A DNA stretch of 64,000 nt, taken from contig CAJNDS010002499.1 of assembly GCA_905221605.1 (NCBI GenBank), forward strand, positions 325,420 to 389,419, in the 5' to 3' direction. Each line of letters opens with the position of its first letter. The first letter of the stretch is position 1. Origin of the DNA: Symbiodinium natans. Its lineage: Eukaryota > Sar > Dinophyceae > Suessiales > Symbiodiniaceae. The notes under the pieces are model-generated. The model was not told the origin of the DNA. It ran no database searches and was given only the letters and a program-made list of their open reading frames with translations. Positions 36,441 to 47,163 of this stretch are shown in pieces. A program made the translations under genes and the position numbers.

Positions 36441-37255
36441 TGAAAAGAGTCTCACTTCTCTGGTTTCGAAGAATGAAACCCAAAAAACAAAACAAGATTC
36501 GAGGGGGGTGAAATTAGAATACATTCCCTTTTTTCTTTTCGTAAAGGGAAATGAATGTTTAGAGTCTCACTTCTCTGGTTTCGAAGAATGAAATCCAAAA
36601 ACAAACACAAAATGTATAACAAGATTCGAGGGGGGTGGAATTTAGAACACATTCCCTTCTTTCGCTTCGTAAAGGGAAATGTATGTTTAGAGTCTCACTT
36701 CTCTGGCTTCGAATAATGAAATCCCAAAAAAATACAAAAATATAACAAGAGTCGAGGGGGGTGGCATTTAGAATAAATTCCTTTCTCTCTCTTTTCTAAT
36801 GGAAGTTAAAGTCTCACTTCTCTAGTTTCGAAGAACGAAATCCAAAAAACAAAACAAGATTCGAGGGGGGTGGAATTTAGAATAAATCCTCTCTCTCTCA
36901 TATTCAAGATAAAGTAATGTTTAGAGTCGCCCTCAAGCCCCCCTTTTTTCAGCCCCCTTAATCCCTCCCCCTTCAGCCTATCTAGCCCCCTTTTAAGCCC
37001 CCCTTTAAGCCCCCCCCGTTTAAGCCCTTTAAGCCCCCTTCAAAGCCCCCTTGAAGCCCCCCTTTAAGCCCCCCTTTAAGCCCCCTTAAGCCCCCCCTTG
37101 AAGCCCCCCCTTAAGCCCCCCCCTTTAATCCCCCTTTAAGCCCCCTTTAAAGCCCCTTCAAAGGGTCTTCTCCAAAGCCCCCCCCCTTTGCCCCCCCTTA
37201 AGCCCCCCCTTAAACCCCCCCCTCAAGCCCCCCCTTAAGCCCCCCTTTGAGCAAA
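36441..37255. repeat. GTTTAGAGTCTCACTTCTC repeats and C-rich tract
   Basis: Four to five units of the GTTTAGAGTCTCACTTCTCT family (36,445-36,930) are followed by TTTAAGCCCCCC runs (36,945-37,250). This is the same pair of modules that fills the interior of the TIR elements. Confidence 0.85.
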
Positions 37256-37379
37256 GGTGATGGGCCCATCAAGGATTTCAGGCTTCCGGGGCGGCGAAGG
37301 CCATAATGTGTTGAACAGGGCCCGGAATGCATTCAGAGATGGGTGTGTGTGTGGCGCCAATACACCACGTGTCACACTT

Positions 37380-37800
37380 CTGCGAGCTGAAGCAGGCCAA
37401 AACAGGCGGAACGCAATTCCAAGCGCAAGATTTGCACGAGACCCGCGGGTGTCTGCCCAGTCCTGGGCTCTTGCGCAGCCTTGCACGAGGAGCAAAAGGA
37501 TTCAGGGCTGTTGCTGAGCAACTGTCACGCATGCATCTCATGGTTACACCCCAAATCAAATCACTCAAATTTACGTTGTACTTCGTGTCTGGCACAGCCC
37601 GCCCGATGCATTCGTCCAACGTCGCGCGTGGCAAACTTACAAGTTCAAAAGTTGACATGCCCCGCATGGCACGTGTGTTTCAGCACATGGTTGTTTGGAA
37701 TATGGGAGCGCCGCTGCCACGAATCCCTGGCAACACCGGCATCTGGCCTTCTTGGGCCTTGCAGCAGGAGTCACAACCTCAGATGTAGGCCAGTGCATAG
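37380..37800. repeat. Dispersed repeat, copy a
   Basis: Contains CAAGATTTGCACGAGACCCG, CAGCACATGGTTGTTTGGAA, TATGGGAGCGCCGCTGCCAC and GAATCCCTGGCAACACC. Related copies are at 39,850-40,260 and 40,740-41,035. Confidence 0.8.
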
Positions 37801-39635
37801 GGCGATTTTACCGTACGCCCCGAGAACACGAGAACACTGTGAGTAAATATCCTTGGAACCTTCCAACAGGCAGCTAGTACGCGCGTGCACGCAGCACAAG
37901 CGCACACGGGCGCGCACGCACGCACACCCGCGTGCTTCTCTTTCTGGGTACGGGGGTTTTCTGGTTTGGTGTATCTCAATTCCACCCTCCCTCCCTAAGG
38001 GGTAGCGCGAGGGCCACGTGCAGTCTCAAGAAGTCTCCCGGCCGCCACTACGGCCTTCAAGTGAGCCCCACAACCCCCCAATCTCAGGGAGGGAGGGTTT
38101 TCCTTCCCTGGCTCAAAGAAAGGTTTGAGACTGCACGGGTCCAAAATCATGCACAAGCCTCTCATGCTCACAAAAATTCCATGTACATGTTGAGGAAAAT
38201 TTTCCACAAAACACGAGCATCTCATGCATACATAAGCAAAGTACTCTCTGAAGCTCACACTTGAGCACAAATTTGCTTAGTGTCCCACATATGAGGTCCC
38301 TAGGGCGTGGCTTGCCTTCTACTAAATCCCAGTATGCTAAACTGCCTGAAGGCGTCTGAGATGAAACACTTGCAACATCCCAGCCGTGCATTAAAAGGGG
38401 GGCAACCTACCACAAGGCTCCCCGCAGCGACATCATGAGCACCAGAAAACCCGTCCGGCCCCTCCCGGGCTTCCCGCACCCAAGGGAAAGAGAGTCTTGT
38501 CGGCAAGCCGATAACGCCCAACCTTGAAACCCTATTGGTTTCAAGGTTGTAGGGTTCAGATTCATCCTAAACCCGAGAGGGTTTCCGGACTTCTCTTTTA
38601 AGCACTCAACCCTTAGCTCTGAAAAGCTCTTAACAAAGAAGGGTTGTTTTTGTTCGGGCGGGTGGTGCGGGCAAGACCCCCCCTCTCTGAATCAAACTAA
38701 ATATGCTTCTAAGCAATTTGTTGTGTGACAACACTATCCATCAAGATTGAGTACGCAGATTACGTACCAACTCAGACATACAAACGAATACACAGTATGA
38801 AATAATGAGATGGTACGCCACCACGCAAGCGCTACAGTCAGGCTTAAAAACGTTTAAACAGAAAACAAACCTAGGCATTTTTTCCCCGAATGCTCCGCAG
38901 CAGGGTTCCTGTTTTTTCGCGAATAACGTTGTTTTCCGCTGCGCACCGACGTCTCGTTTCCATTGCATTCGGGTGCGTGGCTCCTCTCGTCTTGCTTCAT
39001 TTTTGTTCTTTTTTTGGGGGGGTTACCAAATCTTTCCCAAACTCTGGATAAGAAATTCCCACACCCCAGGATCTGATTTCTTGGTAACGATTCTCATTCT
39101 TTGTGTTCCCCGCGTAGTCGAAAAGGCTTACCGTCCTTCCCCCTCCATTACCTGTATTTGACACAATACATATGCCCTATAAGACAGGTCTCTCAGCATG
39201 GTTGTATTTTCTCAAGGAAAAAGTATACGAAACCTGGGCTTTGTTTGTTTTGTTTTCTTTTTTTAAATTTATTCTTTTTTTTTTGGGGGGGGGATGGAGG
39301 GGTAGCAACAATTCAGATAATGACTTTCTTTGTCCCTCTCTGCAGCAACCCACGTTAAGTTAGGTCCCCTGCGCCCCAAGTTCAAACGCGCGGTGTTTTG
39401 AAGTTTTTGGAACGGTTTCAAATTGAACCTTGAAGCCTGGCTTGTCCGCCTAAGACACCCAAGTTCACAAGCGCTGCTTTAAAGTTGTGTGAACAGAAGC
39501 GTTCCATATTAGGCTTTTTCAACATATTGAAACGAAACACACCGCTTTTGAACTTTGAGCCCTGGGAAGGCTCTGGAGGCCCTACAAACCCCTGAAGGCG
39601 CATGAAGCCTGGATGGCCCCAACTTCAACGGCACG
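37801..39635. other. No gene recognised
   Basis: No motif or tandem repeat was seen apart from short homopolymers near 39,010 and 39,275-39,290 and an alternating CGCGCACG-type run near 37,880-37,930. Confidence 0.45.
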
Positions 39636-39639
39636 CCAC

Positions 39640-40260
39640 TTTGAACTTTCTCGAACGATGATTTGAATTCGAAGCGGCACACTTTAGAACTTTGATCTTT
39701 GCGAGGGCGTCAGATTTGTTGGAAGCTCAGGAATCCCAACAGGGTCCCAACATTTCAGAAACTGCCACAGTCTCAACGTATCAACACCAATGCGACGCAT
39801 CTTACTGCACTGACTTGCTGGAGACTCCCTCTCTCTCTTTCTCTCTTGCGAAGCCCGACGCAAGCCAAGAAGGGCGCAACGCAATCCCAAGCAAGAGATT
39901 TGCATGAAACCCGCGCTGATGCCTGCGCAGCCTTGAGCTCTTGCGCGGCCTTTGCATCTGTCACTCATGCATCTCATAGTCATAGTTGCATCCCCAATCA
40001 AATATCTCATGTTTGCACTGGTTCACTTCAATCTGATGCAGCCTGCTCGCCATGATCACTAAAGTCACTAACGTCGGCATGCCCTACATGCACGAAAAGG
40101 CTTACGTACTGGCATGTGCGTCTCAGCACATGGTTGTTTGGAATATGGGAGCGCCGCTACGCGCCGCTGCCACGAATCCCTGGCAACACCTGCATCCCTT
40201 CTTGGGCCTTGGAGCCGGAGTCACCACCTCAGATGTAGGCAACAACATGGGGAACACATA
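39640..40260. repeat. Dispersed repeat, copy b (extended)
   Basis: GATTTGAATTCGAAGCGGCA, CTTTGCGAGGGCGTCAGATT, CAACACCAATGCGACGCATC and the CACATGGTTGTTTGGAA block occur here and again at 40,525-41,035 in the same order. The two blocks are therefore a tandem duplication of about 0.87 kb with indels. Confidence 0.8.
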
Positions 40261-40524
40261 GAACGAGAAATCGTTGGGACTAAGAAATCAGACCCTTGAG
40301 CGTGCGATTTTCTTATCCAGCTAAGTTAGACAATGACTTTGTCCCTCTCGGCAGCAACCCACGTTAGGGTGGTCCGCATCCGCAGGCTGCAGAAGCTTGA
40401 CGAAGCTTGCTATGCTCTAAAGGACCCTGCGCCCCGAGATCAAACGCGCGGAAGCGCTCTTTATTGAGCTCTTTCAATATTGAAACCGGAACAGACCGCT
40501 TTTAAACTTTGAGCCTCGAACGAT

Positions 40525-41035
40525 GATTTGAATTCGAAGCGGCACACTTTAGAACTTTGATCTTTGCGAGGGCGTCAGATTTGTCAGTAGCTCAGGAATC
40601 CTAAGAGGGTCCCAACATTTCAGAAACTCACAGTCTCAACGTATCAACACCAATGCGACGCATCTTACTCCACTGACTTGCTGGAGACTCCCTCTCTCTC
40701 TCTCTGTCTTTCTGTCTGTCTCTCTCTCTCTCTCTCTCTTGCGAAGCCGACGCAAGCCAAGAAGAGCGCAATGCAATCCCAAGCAAGAGATTTGCATGAG
40801 ACCCGCGCTGAAGCTTGCGCAGCCTTGGGCTCTTGCGCAGCCTTCAAATATCTCATGTTTGCGTTGGTTCACTTCAATCTGACGCAGCCTGCTCGCTATC
40901 CCTAAAATCGTCATGCCCTCATGCACGAAGAGGCTTACGTACCAGCATGTGTTTCGGCACATGGTTGTTTGGAACATGGGAGCATTGCTGCCACGAATCC
41001 CTGGCAACACCTGCATCTGGCCTTCTTTCAAGCCC
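40525..41035. repeat. Dispersed repeat, copy c, with (CT)n microsatellite
   Basis: Second unit of the duplication at 39,640-40,260. Its (CT)n tract at 40,690-40,740 is expanded relative to copy b. Confidence 0.8.
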
Positions 41036-41860
41036 CCTTTAAGCCCCTCTTTAAGCCCCCCTTGAAGCCCCCTTTTAGCCCCCCTTTAAGCCCTTAAGCC
41101 CCCCCTTAAGCCCCCCCTTAAGCCCCCGCTTTTTTTCTGCCGGGCTCGCGTGGAAGCAGATGAATCATCTCTGAAAAAAACATGGGGTTCTCGGCTTAGC
41201 CCCGCGCCACGTCACTGCTATGAACTCTCTGCTCCTTGAAACTCCAATAATGAACACAAAAAACAAAAGAAGAAGCGAGCGGGGTGGGAAATGAATGTTT
41301 AGAGTCTCACTTCTCTGGTTTCGAAGAATGAAATCCAAAAACAAACACAAAATGTAAAACAAGATTCGAGGGGGGTGGAATTTAGAATACATTCCCTTCT
41401 TTCGCTTCGTAAAGGGAAATGTATGTTTAGAGTCTCACTTCTCTGGTTTCGAATAAGGAAATCCCAAAAAAATACAAAAATATAACAAGATTCGAGGGAG
41501 GTGGAATTTAGAATAAATTCCTCTCTCTCTCTCTCTCTTTTCAAATGGAAGTTAGAGTCTCACTTCTCTAGTTTCGAAAAACGAAATCCAAAAAAAACAA
41601 GATTTGAGGGGAGTGGAATTCAGAATAAATTCCTTCTCTCTCATCTTCAAAGATAAAGTAATGTTCAGAGTCGCCCTCAAGCCCCCTTTTTTCAGCCCCT
41701 TTAAGCCCTCCCCCTTAAGCCTCTCCAGCCCCCCCCTTTAAGCCCCCCCTTCACCTTAAGCCCTTCAAAGCCCCCTTTGAAGCTTCCCTTCAAGCCCCCT
41801 GAAGCCTCCCTTCAAGCCCCCTTGAAGCCCTCTTTAAGCCCCTCTTAAAGCGGACCTTGC
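41036..41860. repeat. C-rich tract, G-hairpin unit and GTTTAGAGTCTC repeats
   Basis: C-rich TTTAAGCCCCC runs (41,036-41,130), a partial 140-bp unit (41,130-41,222), three to four GTTTAGAGTCTCACTTCTC units (41,290-41,660) and more C-rich sequence to 41,850. No gene. Confidence 0.8.
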
Positions 41861-41959
41861 AAGGAGGCACTCCATGTCCGTCTCCCTCCAGCTGCGTTTC
41901 GTCTGTGTTTCCCCTCCGACCCCCAAGAGACGCAATCAACAACGCCCTCCAATTGGGGG

Positions 41960-42345
41960 AAATAAAGGGGGGCTTAAAGGGGGGCTTAAAGGGGGCTTAA
42001 AGGGGGGCTTAAAGGGGGGCTTCAAGGGGGGCTTAAAGGGGGGCTTAAAGGGGGGGTTGAAGGGGGCTTTAAGGGGGGGCTTAAGGGGGGGCTTAAGGGG
42101 GGGCTTAAGGGGGGGGCTAAGGGGGGGCTAAGGGGGGGCTTAGGGGGGGCTTTAAGGGGGGCTTAAGGGGGGCTTAAGGGGGGGCTTAAGGGGGGTAAGG
42201 GGGGCTTTAGGGGGCTTTGACCCTTTGCCCCCCCCCCCCCCCCCGAAGGGACCCCCTTTGCAGGGACCCCTTTGAAGGGGAGCTTAAGGGGGGCTTAAAG
42301 GGGGGCTTAAAGGGGGGCTTAAGCCCCCCTTTGCCCAAAGGGGGG
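41960..42345. repeat. G-rich CTTAAGGGGGG tract, inverted relative to 34.97-35.15 kb
   Basis: GGGGGGCTTAAAGGGGGGCT repeats, ending with TTTGACCCTTTGCCCCC, GAAGGGACCCCCTTTGCAGG and CCCCCCTTTGCCCAAAGGGG. The last part is the reverse complement of 34,968-35,110, so the two lie as inverted ends about 7.4 kb apart. Confidence 0.85.
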
Positions 42346-43142
42346 GGCCTCCTGGGTTGGGATCGGGGTTGGACCCCGTTCTTCCCCTCCTCTTCGTCCT
42401 CCTTCCCTTCCGCCCCCTTTCCCCGCTTGCATGACCCCCACTCCGACTCTTCATCCTCCTCGGGTGCGTTCTTGCCCCCCTTGATGTCCTTGCCATAATC
42501 ACGATCTTGCAGTCGGCGACGTCCATGATCCATTGGTTGGGTTCTCTTGGTGGGTGGGTGGGTGTTGGCGAGCGTCCTGGCACCATTGGATGGCAGGAAG
42601 CTACGGTGCGGGTGGTGGTGGTACTTGTGGTGGTGGCTGTGGCGGGTTGCAAGCTGGTGGCCCTTTGGTTTTTCTCAGTCTTCTTCTTCTTCTCCAGTTG
42701 TCCTTGTGAGGGAGAGCTTAGTGATGATCGAGAGCTGCACTCGAGTCCCCACTGGTGGGACATGTGGGTCAACTTGCGAAGAGGGGGAGTATCGAGGGTC
42801 CGTCTAAGGACCAATCCCATGGGTCGTCTGGCCCCTCGCTGCCGTCTGGGTCCAGGTCGCGGTCTGGGTTTGGCCCTCTGGAGCTGGAGCCGTCGTCAGA
42901 GCTGCTCCAGTGCGTCTCGGAGCTATCGTCCGGCACAGTGGGCGTGGGTTTGGGTTTGGCTTTGCTCGAGGTGGTTAATCCACCAGGGACGCCGTAGAAG
43001 GGGTGGGAGTCCGTAGCTAAGGGTCTGGCTTTGCTTGGAACCCTACATACAGGTAGCGGCCCCCTCTGAAACAGCCTGGAGGCGTAGGTGTGCTTGGTGC
43101 TGTGTTTGCTTTGTAGCTGGGCTTCTTAGCATTGCGCAGTTC
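42346..43142. other. No gene recognised; minus-strand Ser/Thr/Lys-rich open frames
   Basis: Minus-strand frames at 42,284-42,820 and 42,207-42,533 are rich in Ser, Thr, Arg, Lys and Glu without a recognisable domain. The plus strand offers only GT-rich open frames. The left edge of the DNMT retroelement must lie at or before 43,143, but its exact position was not found. Confidence 0.35.
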
Positions 43143-43164
43143 CTTGTGAGCGCCCGCTTGCAAG
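43143..43164 (+). promoter_or_regulatory. CC-loop hairpin upstream of ORF A
   Basis: Stem halves CTTGTGAGCG and CGCTTGCAAG flank a CC loop. All ten positions pair, two of them as G-U. It is the left-most member of the hairpin family. Confidence 0.6.
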
Positions 43165-43314
43165 AAGAATCCAAAGCTTGGCTTTGGATTTCGCACTGTA
43201 AACACTTTGCAAGCTGCATTGGCTCTCCCTTGAGTCTTTGTGGGTTGAGCGCTCGAAAGTTGGGTCAACTGAGCCCTCAGTTGTCCTGCCACCTTTCTCT
43301 AACTAGTCGAGACT

Positions 43315-43536
43315 GAGAACGCCCGTTCTCTTTCTCTTTGTTTCTCTTTCTTGCTTTACTAGTGAGACTGAGAACGCCCGTTCTCTTTCTCTAACGCTTC
43401 TCTTTCTTGCAACTTGCTGAGATTGAGAACGCCCGTTCTCTTTCTCTTACTTTTTACGTTGTGTTCCCTTTCTTTATTAAAGTTGGGAACGCCCGCTTCC
43501 TTCCTGTTAAGTTGCTGAGTGTGAACGCACGTTCTC
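43315..43536 (+). promoter_or_regulatory. Five-hairpin leader array upstream of ORF A
   Basis: Hairpins start at 43,315, 43,370, 43,425, 43,485 and 43,521. The first three are identical (GAGAACG, CC, CGTTCTC, a perfect 7-bp stem). The fourth (GGGAACG, CC, CGCTTCC) and fifth (GTGAACG, CA, CGTTCTC) keep most pairs. Pyrimidine-rich CTTTCTCTTTCTTGC spacers lie between. The last hairpin ends 112 bases before the ATG of ORF A, so this is probably the element's transcribed leader. Confidence 0.7.
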
Positions 43537-43648
43537 TTTCTTGCAAACTTCTTAAGGGTGGGAGCTTCTTTACTTTATTTGCACCTTTTGGCAAATTTGT
43601 CTTGCGCATTGTGCAGTACGGATAGCTTCGGCGTAAGGTATCTGCACC

Positions 43649-46600
43649 ATGTCGCAAGATCGAATCAGCAACATCGATGGAAGCGCATTTCAGTGTCTTG
43701 CCGACTTTATGTTGGGTCATCTCACTGAGTATGATGCTCTCTTTGCCAGAACACCATCAACACATTTGCTGGAGTATCTTAGAGATGGATGCATCGTGTC
43801 TACACAAACTATGCAAGAATTGCGCCAAGTGCAGGGCTCAGAGCTCCAATCTATCTTACTCGTCAACCCTAGTAAGAGTTTCCTTCACAATCTAAGGAAG
43901 GGTCTTACACAACAGACGAGTATAACGATCGTGAGTAATTTGCACAGCTCACTTTCCATATCAGACATCCCCTGTGTACTCTTCAGGAGTTATGATGAAG
44001 ACTTCCTTCGTCAAATCCACAGCCTGACGGTTATTGGTGCCATTGAAGTGCAGGGCAAGCGGGAACTTGTATATTTGGTCACTTACATTCCCAGCAGCTA
44101 CCCTGTCCATCACACTTGCTACTACATTGCCATAACGCCTTCCATGAAGCAAGAAGCCGGCAATACTGAAGTCATTATCGCTGGCACTGTTGGAACATTT
44201 GACGAGGAAGTTAAACACCTCAGTCGAGACTTTGGACTGGCTCACATTAGGAAGCCACAGCAGCCCATCGTTGCGTTAACTGATCAGGAGAATCGATGTG
44301 TTGTTTGCCTCAGAGCGCCTAAGATCAGCATAAGTCAACTTCAAGCTTTAATGCTGAAGGTTGAAGAGATGTATGATAAGGTGCTCAAACAAACTGAAGG
44401 CAAATCACAAATTGAGCTCCAGGTCTGGTATCGCTTTGCGCCTCTTGAAGGGATGCCGGGCAATAGTGTCAACTTCGTTGACCTCCCATATGCTATCAAC
44501 TCTGCCCGAACTAAGGATGAAGCCTTTCAAGTGCATTGCATTCTCAATCAGCACAGGCTTATGAATGCGTTCCACACTGCTCCTGGGAAGTATCTGAGGA
44601 TCTTTGCGGACCCCTATCAGCTGCAGAAGGCTATCTTGGGTCTTCGGCAAAAGCAGCTTACCATCCCTGACAGCCTCGCGTTGCATGCCGCAAGATTTCA
44701 CATTTGCAATGTGAAGAACTCACAGGAAATCTTTGCTTGGAAGGTGACTCAACCTTTCAACTCTACAGAGGTTTCTCTGCAGCTCACCTTTCACAATTGC
44801 ACCGGAGACATGCAAGACATTATTCAGGATCTTGAGTACATCACAATTCCGGTGCAATATAGAGGAATCGTACATGTATTAGCTGGCACTGATGTTGTCA
44901 TACCTGCTGTCCATGTAACTGCTACTGTCGCCGCTGCCGATGCGCTCACTCAATGTCAATATTTCGACCTTCCTTGTGGAAGAACTGAAGTGCAATTGCT
45001 GCAAGAGGTTGTTGATGCCCCAAGATGGAGCAACAAGCCCATTAATCACATTTCCGAGAACCCTAGAGAACATTTCTTGAATTGCCACTCTGGGAGCGAT
45101 AAGATTGGGCAAGGAAGACTGATCCATGTCAGAGCAAGGGATGAGTATCACCCCTTGTCCAAACAACGAATTGCTAGTACAATTTGGCACAAGGATGACC
45201 TTGAAACACATTTCCTGATCATTGACAGACAGGCGCCCTACGTTGTTATGACTGGTAAATGTGAGGATGTTCCCGAACTAGTGAAGCTGCAGAGTGTCCA
45301 GACATTTCTCAGCCAAAATGAAGCCTTTCAAGGTTGGAGATTGCCAGAAAACCTTCCTAAGGCTTCCCAAGAGGATGAAGACTTTACTGCTGAACTGGGA
45401 TCTATCCAGTACCTGCTTGTCCGCATTACTGGTAAGACTGAACTAGAGATCCCGCTAGTTCTCAAGAACGGCCAACATCTCGCTTGTCATCCGGGATCTT
45501 CTGCGAGTAACAATGTTCTCGTCTCCCTACATCAGGGCGCGCTTCTATTCCTGCCACGATGTCACTCATGTGATATCATCAAGTTGATAGGGATTAATAC
45601 TAGCGTCATCTATGCTTTTAACATCCACACTGATGATAGACTTAAGGCTACTGCAGCCAATAAGCCGAACAAAGCCAGATGTGCCAATCATCAGGATGGG
45701 AAGTCAAGCAAGGTTGCCATGGAGCAATCGGATACTGCCCAGTGCCCGACTTTGCTCCATGGAAAGCCTCCTGCTGTTAAAGGTGATGATACGGCTGCCA
45801 ATATGTTACCGGAAAATCCTGCCTCAGCACAGTTGAGTCAAGAAGGTGGGACTGGCAAAAGAAATATTGAGAGTAGCAAGGAAAAGGTTGAGATTGCTAG
45901 AAGACGTAATACTGTCCTAAGGTTCCAGGCGGAAGTCCCGGCCAACGTTCAAGAAGAAGTGCAAAGGCGCATTGCTGGCCTTTATTGCCCTGTTGCTGCT
46001 GCCTATCGGGTCATCTCGTGTGCTCAATGGAACAAAGAGCAATGCCAGCATTACGCCCCCTTTCCTAAACAAGCAGCTCTTGTCCTTGCTGCGGTTGGAT
46101 ATAATATACGTGAGGCTGCTCGAGCCAAGCTTGCACACATACTTGGTCTGACCTATCTTCAATTGGCAAGTGCTACACCGTTGGAGCTTCAAAGCTTTAC
46201 TGAGGTGTATAGTAAGGCCATTTGGGCTATTCCGGCCAAGGAGCAATACACCATGCTTGTGCAGATCCACTGCAAGTGCTCCATGTGCCAGCAGCCACAG
46301 CCCATTCTTGCTCTGCCGTTGCATTCTGAACAGGACTCCTCTGATCAGATCAGTATCCTCGCTGATCTAGGTCAACTTGCTGACCTTGCGATTGCGTGCA
46401 TGCAGCAAAACTTGAGCCCTCGCAATGACACGTGCAAACTTGCCATTCAAAGACTCCCGTCTTTCTTCTGCCTTCTCACACAGAAGACTCAGAAAAGCTC
46501 TTTTGCGCAAGTCTGCAAAAGCGAGGCGGATATCCAAAGCTTTCTTGGCAGTACGGTATCAATCATGCAACAGGCATATATTGTCGTTGCACTCGTTCTG

Positions 46601-47155
46601 CATGATCCTAGTGCTAAGCACTACCTAGTGCTACACCATGCCAAAGAACAAGCAGGAGACTCAATTCTTCTTTATGACTCAATCTACGGAGTCCGTAAAG
46701 AAAATTTGTGGGCACAATTGATTAAGGCTGAGCACTACATTGAAGCCATCTTCATCAGAAGTGTTTGTGCCAATCAGCTTTACCCCGCCACTGCTCTCAT
46801 TAACTCTTTTAATGAGATTATCCGGCATCATGCTGATCCCAGTGAAAACGCAGAACAGTATATCAGTAGTGAAACACTCACTATTGAGCAAGCTAAGATA
46901 ACGAAGGTTGCAAGCTGGGACAGCCCTGTCCCTTCTGCAACCTATATGACCATCACCTCAGAGGATGATTTTGGCTTGCCTAATCCATCCTGTGCCCATC
47001 TTCTGCCACAAGCCGAGGAATGTAAAAGCGGTACTGAATTTACTCTCGCCCAAAAGGGCAAACTCGATGAGGAGTCAGAACACCAAGCCAGTGTTAGTCT
47101 CCAACCCGACCCTAGTACTGCTCTGGCGACACAACTTGATAGTGCATCTTCCTGA
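43649..47155 (+). CDS. ORF A: 1168-aa protein of unknown function, possible C-terminal cysteine protease
   Basis: Starts at ATG 43,649 (context CACCATGT), the first ATG after the hairpin leader, and runs 1168 codons to TGA. I do not recognise the first 900 residues. They have mixed alpha/beta composition, no signal peptide and no obvious membrane segment. A low-complexity charged linker lies at about residues 660-750. Near the C-terminus, KHYLVLHH (His991), LLYDSIYG (Asp1010) and RSVCANQ (Cys1040) follow the His-Asp-Cys order of Ulp1/adenain-type proteases. The spacing to Cys is short and the usual Gln-x-DCG box is missing, so that idea is weak. The stop is UCC-UGA and the next frame continues into the methyltransferase, so A is probably the N-terminal part of an A-B fusion made by +1 frameshifting. 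It could also serve as the ORF1 protein. Confidence 0.8.
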   Translation: MSQDRISNIDGSAFQCLADFMLGHLTEYDALFARTPSTHLLEYLRDGCIVSTQTMQELRQVQGSELQSILLVNPSKSFLHNLRKGLTQQTSITIVSNLHSSLSISDIPCVLFRSYDEDFLRQIHSLTVIGAIEVQGKRELVYLVTYIPSSYPVHHTCYYIAITPSMKQEAGNTEVIIAGTVGTFDEEVKHLSRDFGLAHIRKPQQPIVALTDQENRCVVCLRAPKISISQLQALMLKVEEMYDKVLKQTEGKSQIELQVWYRFAPLEGMPGNSVNFVDLPYAINSARTKDEAFQVHCILNQHRLMNAFHTAPGKYLRIFADPYQLQKAILGLRQKQLTIPDSLALHAARFHICNVKNSQEIFAWKVTQPFNSTEVSLQLTFHNCTGDMQDIIQDLEYITIPVQYRGIVHVLAGTDVVIPAVHVTATVAAADALTQCQYFDLPCGRTEVQLLQEVVDAPRWSNKPINHISENPREHFLNCHSGSDKIGQGRLIHVRARDEYHPLSKQRIASTIWHKDDLETHFLIIDRQAPYVVMTGKCEDVPELVKLQSVQTFLSQNEAFQGWRLPENLPKASQEDEDFTAELGSIQYLLVRITGKTELEIPLVLKNGQHLACHPGSSASNNVLVSLHQGALLFLPRCHSCDIIKLIGINTSVIYAFNIHTDDRLKATAANKPNKARCANHQDGKSSKVAMEQSDTAQCPTLLHGKPPAVKGDDTAANMLPENPASAQLSQEGGTGKRNIESSKEKVEIARRRNTVLRFQAEVPANVQEEVQRRIAGLYCPVAAAYRVISCAQWNKEQCQHYAPFPKQAALVLAAVGYNIREAARAKLAHILGLTYLQLASATPLELQSFTEVYSKAIWAIPAKEQYTMLVQIHCKCSMCQQPQPILALPLHSEQDSSDQISILADLGQLADLAIACMQQNLSPRNDTCKLAIQRLPSFFCLLTQKTQKSSFAQVCKSEADIQSFLGSTVSIMQQAYIVVALVLHDPSAKHYLVLHHAKEQAGDSILLYDSIYGVRKENLWAQLIKAEHYIEAIFIRSVCANQLYPATALINSFNEIIRHHADPSENAEQYISSETLTIEQAKITKVASWDSPVPSATYMTITSEDDFGLPNPSCAHLLPQAEECKSGTEFTLAQKGKLDEESEHQASVSLQPDPSTALATQLDSASS

Positions 47156-47163
47156 AGTGCACT
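47147..47163 (+). promoter_or_regulatory. Candidate +1 ribosomal frameshift site UCC-UGA
   Basis: ORF A ends TCT TCC TGA (stop 47,153-47,155). Skipping the T of TGA puts the ribosome at GAA (47,154) in exactly the DNMT frame. UCC-UGA is the shift site of most antizyme mRNAs. The next bases include the palindrome AGTGCACT (47,156-47,163). The downstream frame has no ATG before 47,301. Confidence 0.5.

Noticed and set aside
42284-42820. Minus-strand 178-codon ORF as a gene
   Set aside because: Biased Ser/Thr/Lys/Arg composition, runs into the C-rich repeat, no motif.
46965-47153. ATG 46,965 as start of the methyltransferase
   Set aside because: The first 63 codons overlap the end of ORF A and read unlike a domain (MILACLIHPVPIFCHKPRNV). 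The junction at UCC-UGA gives a better reading.
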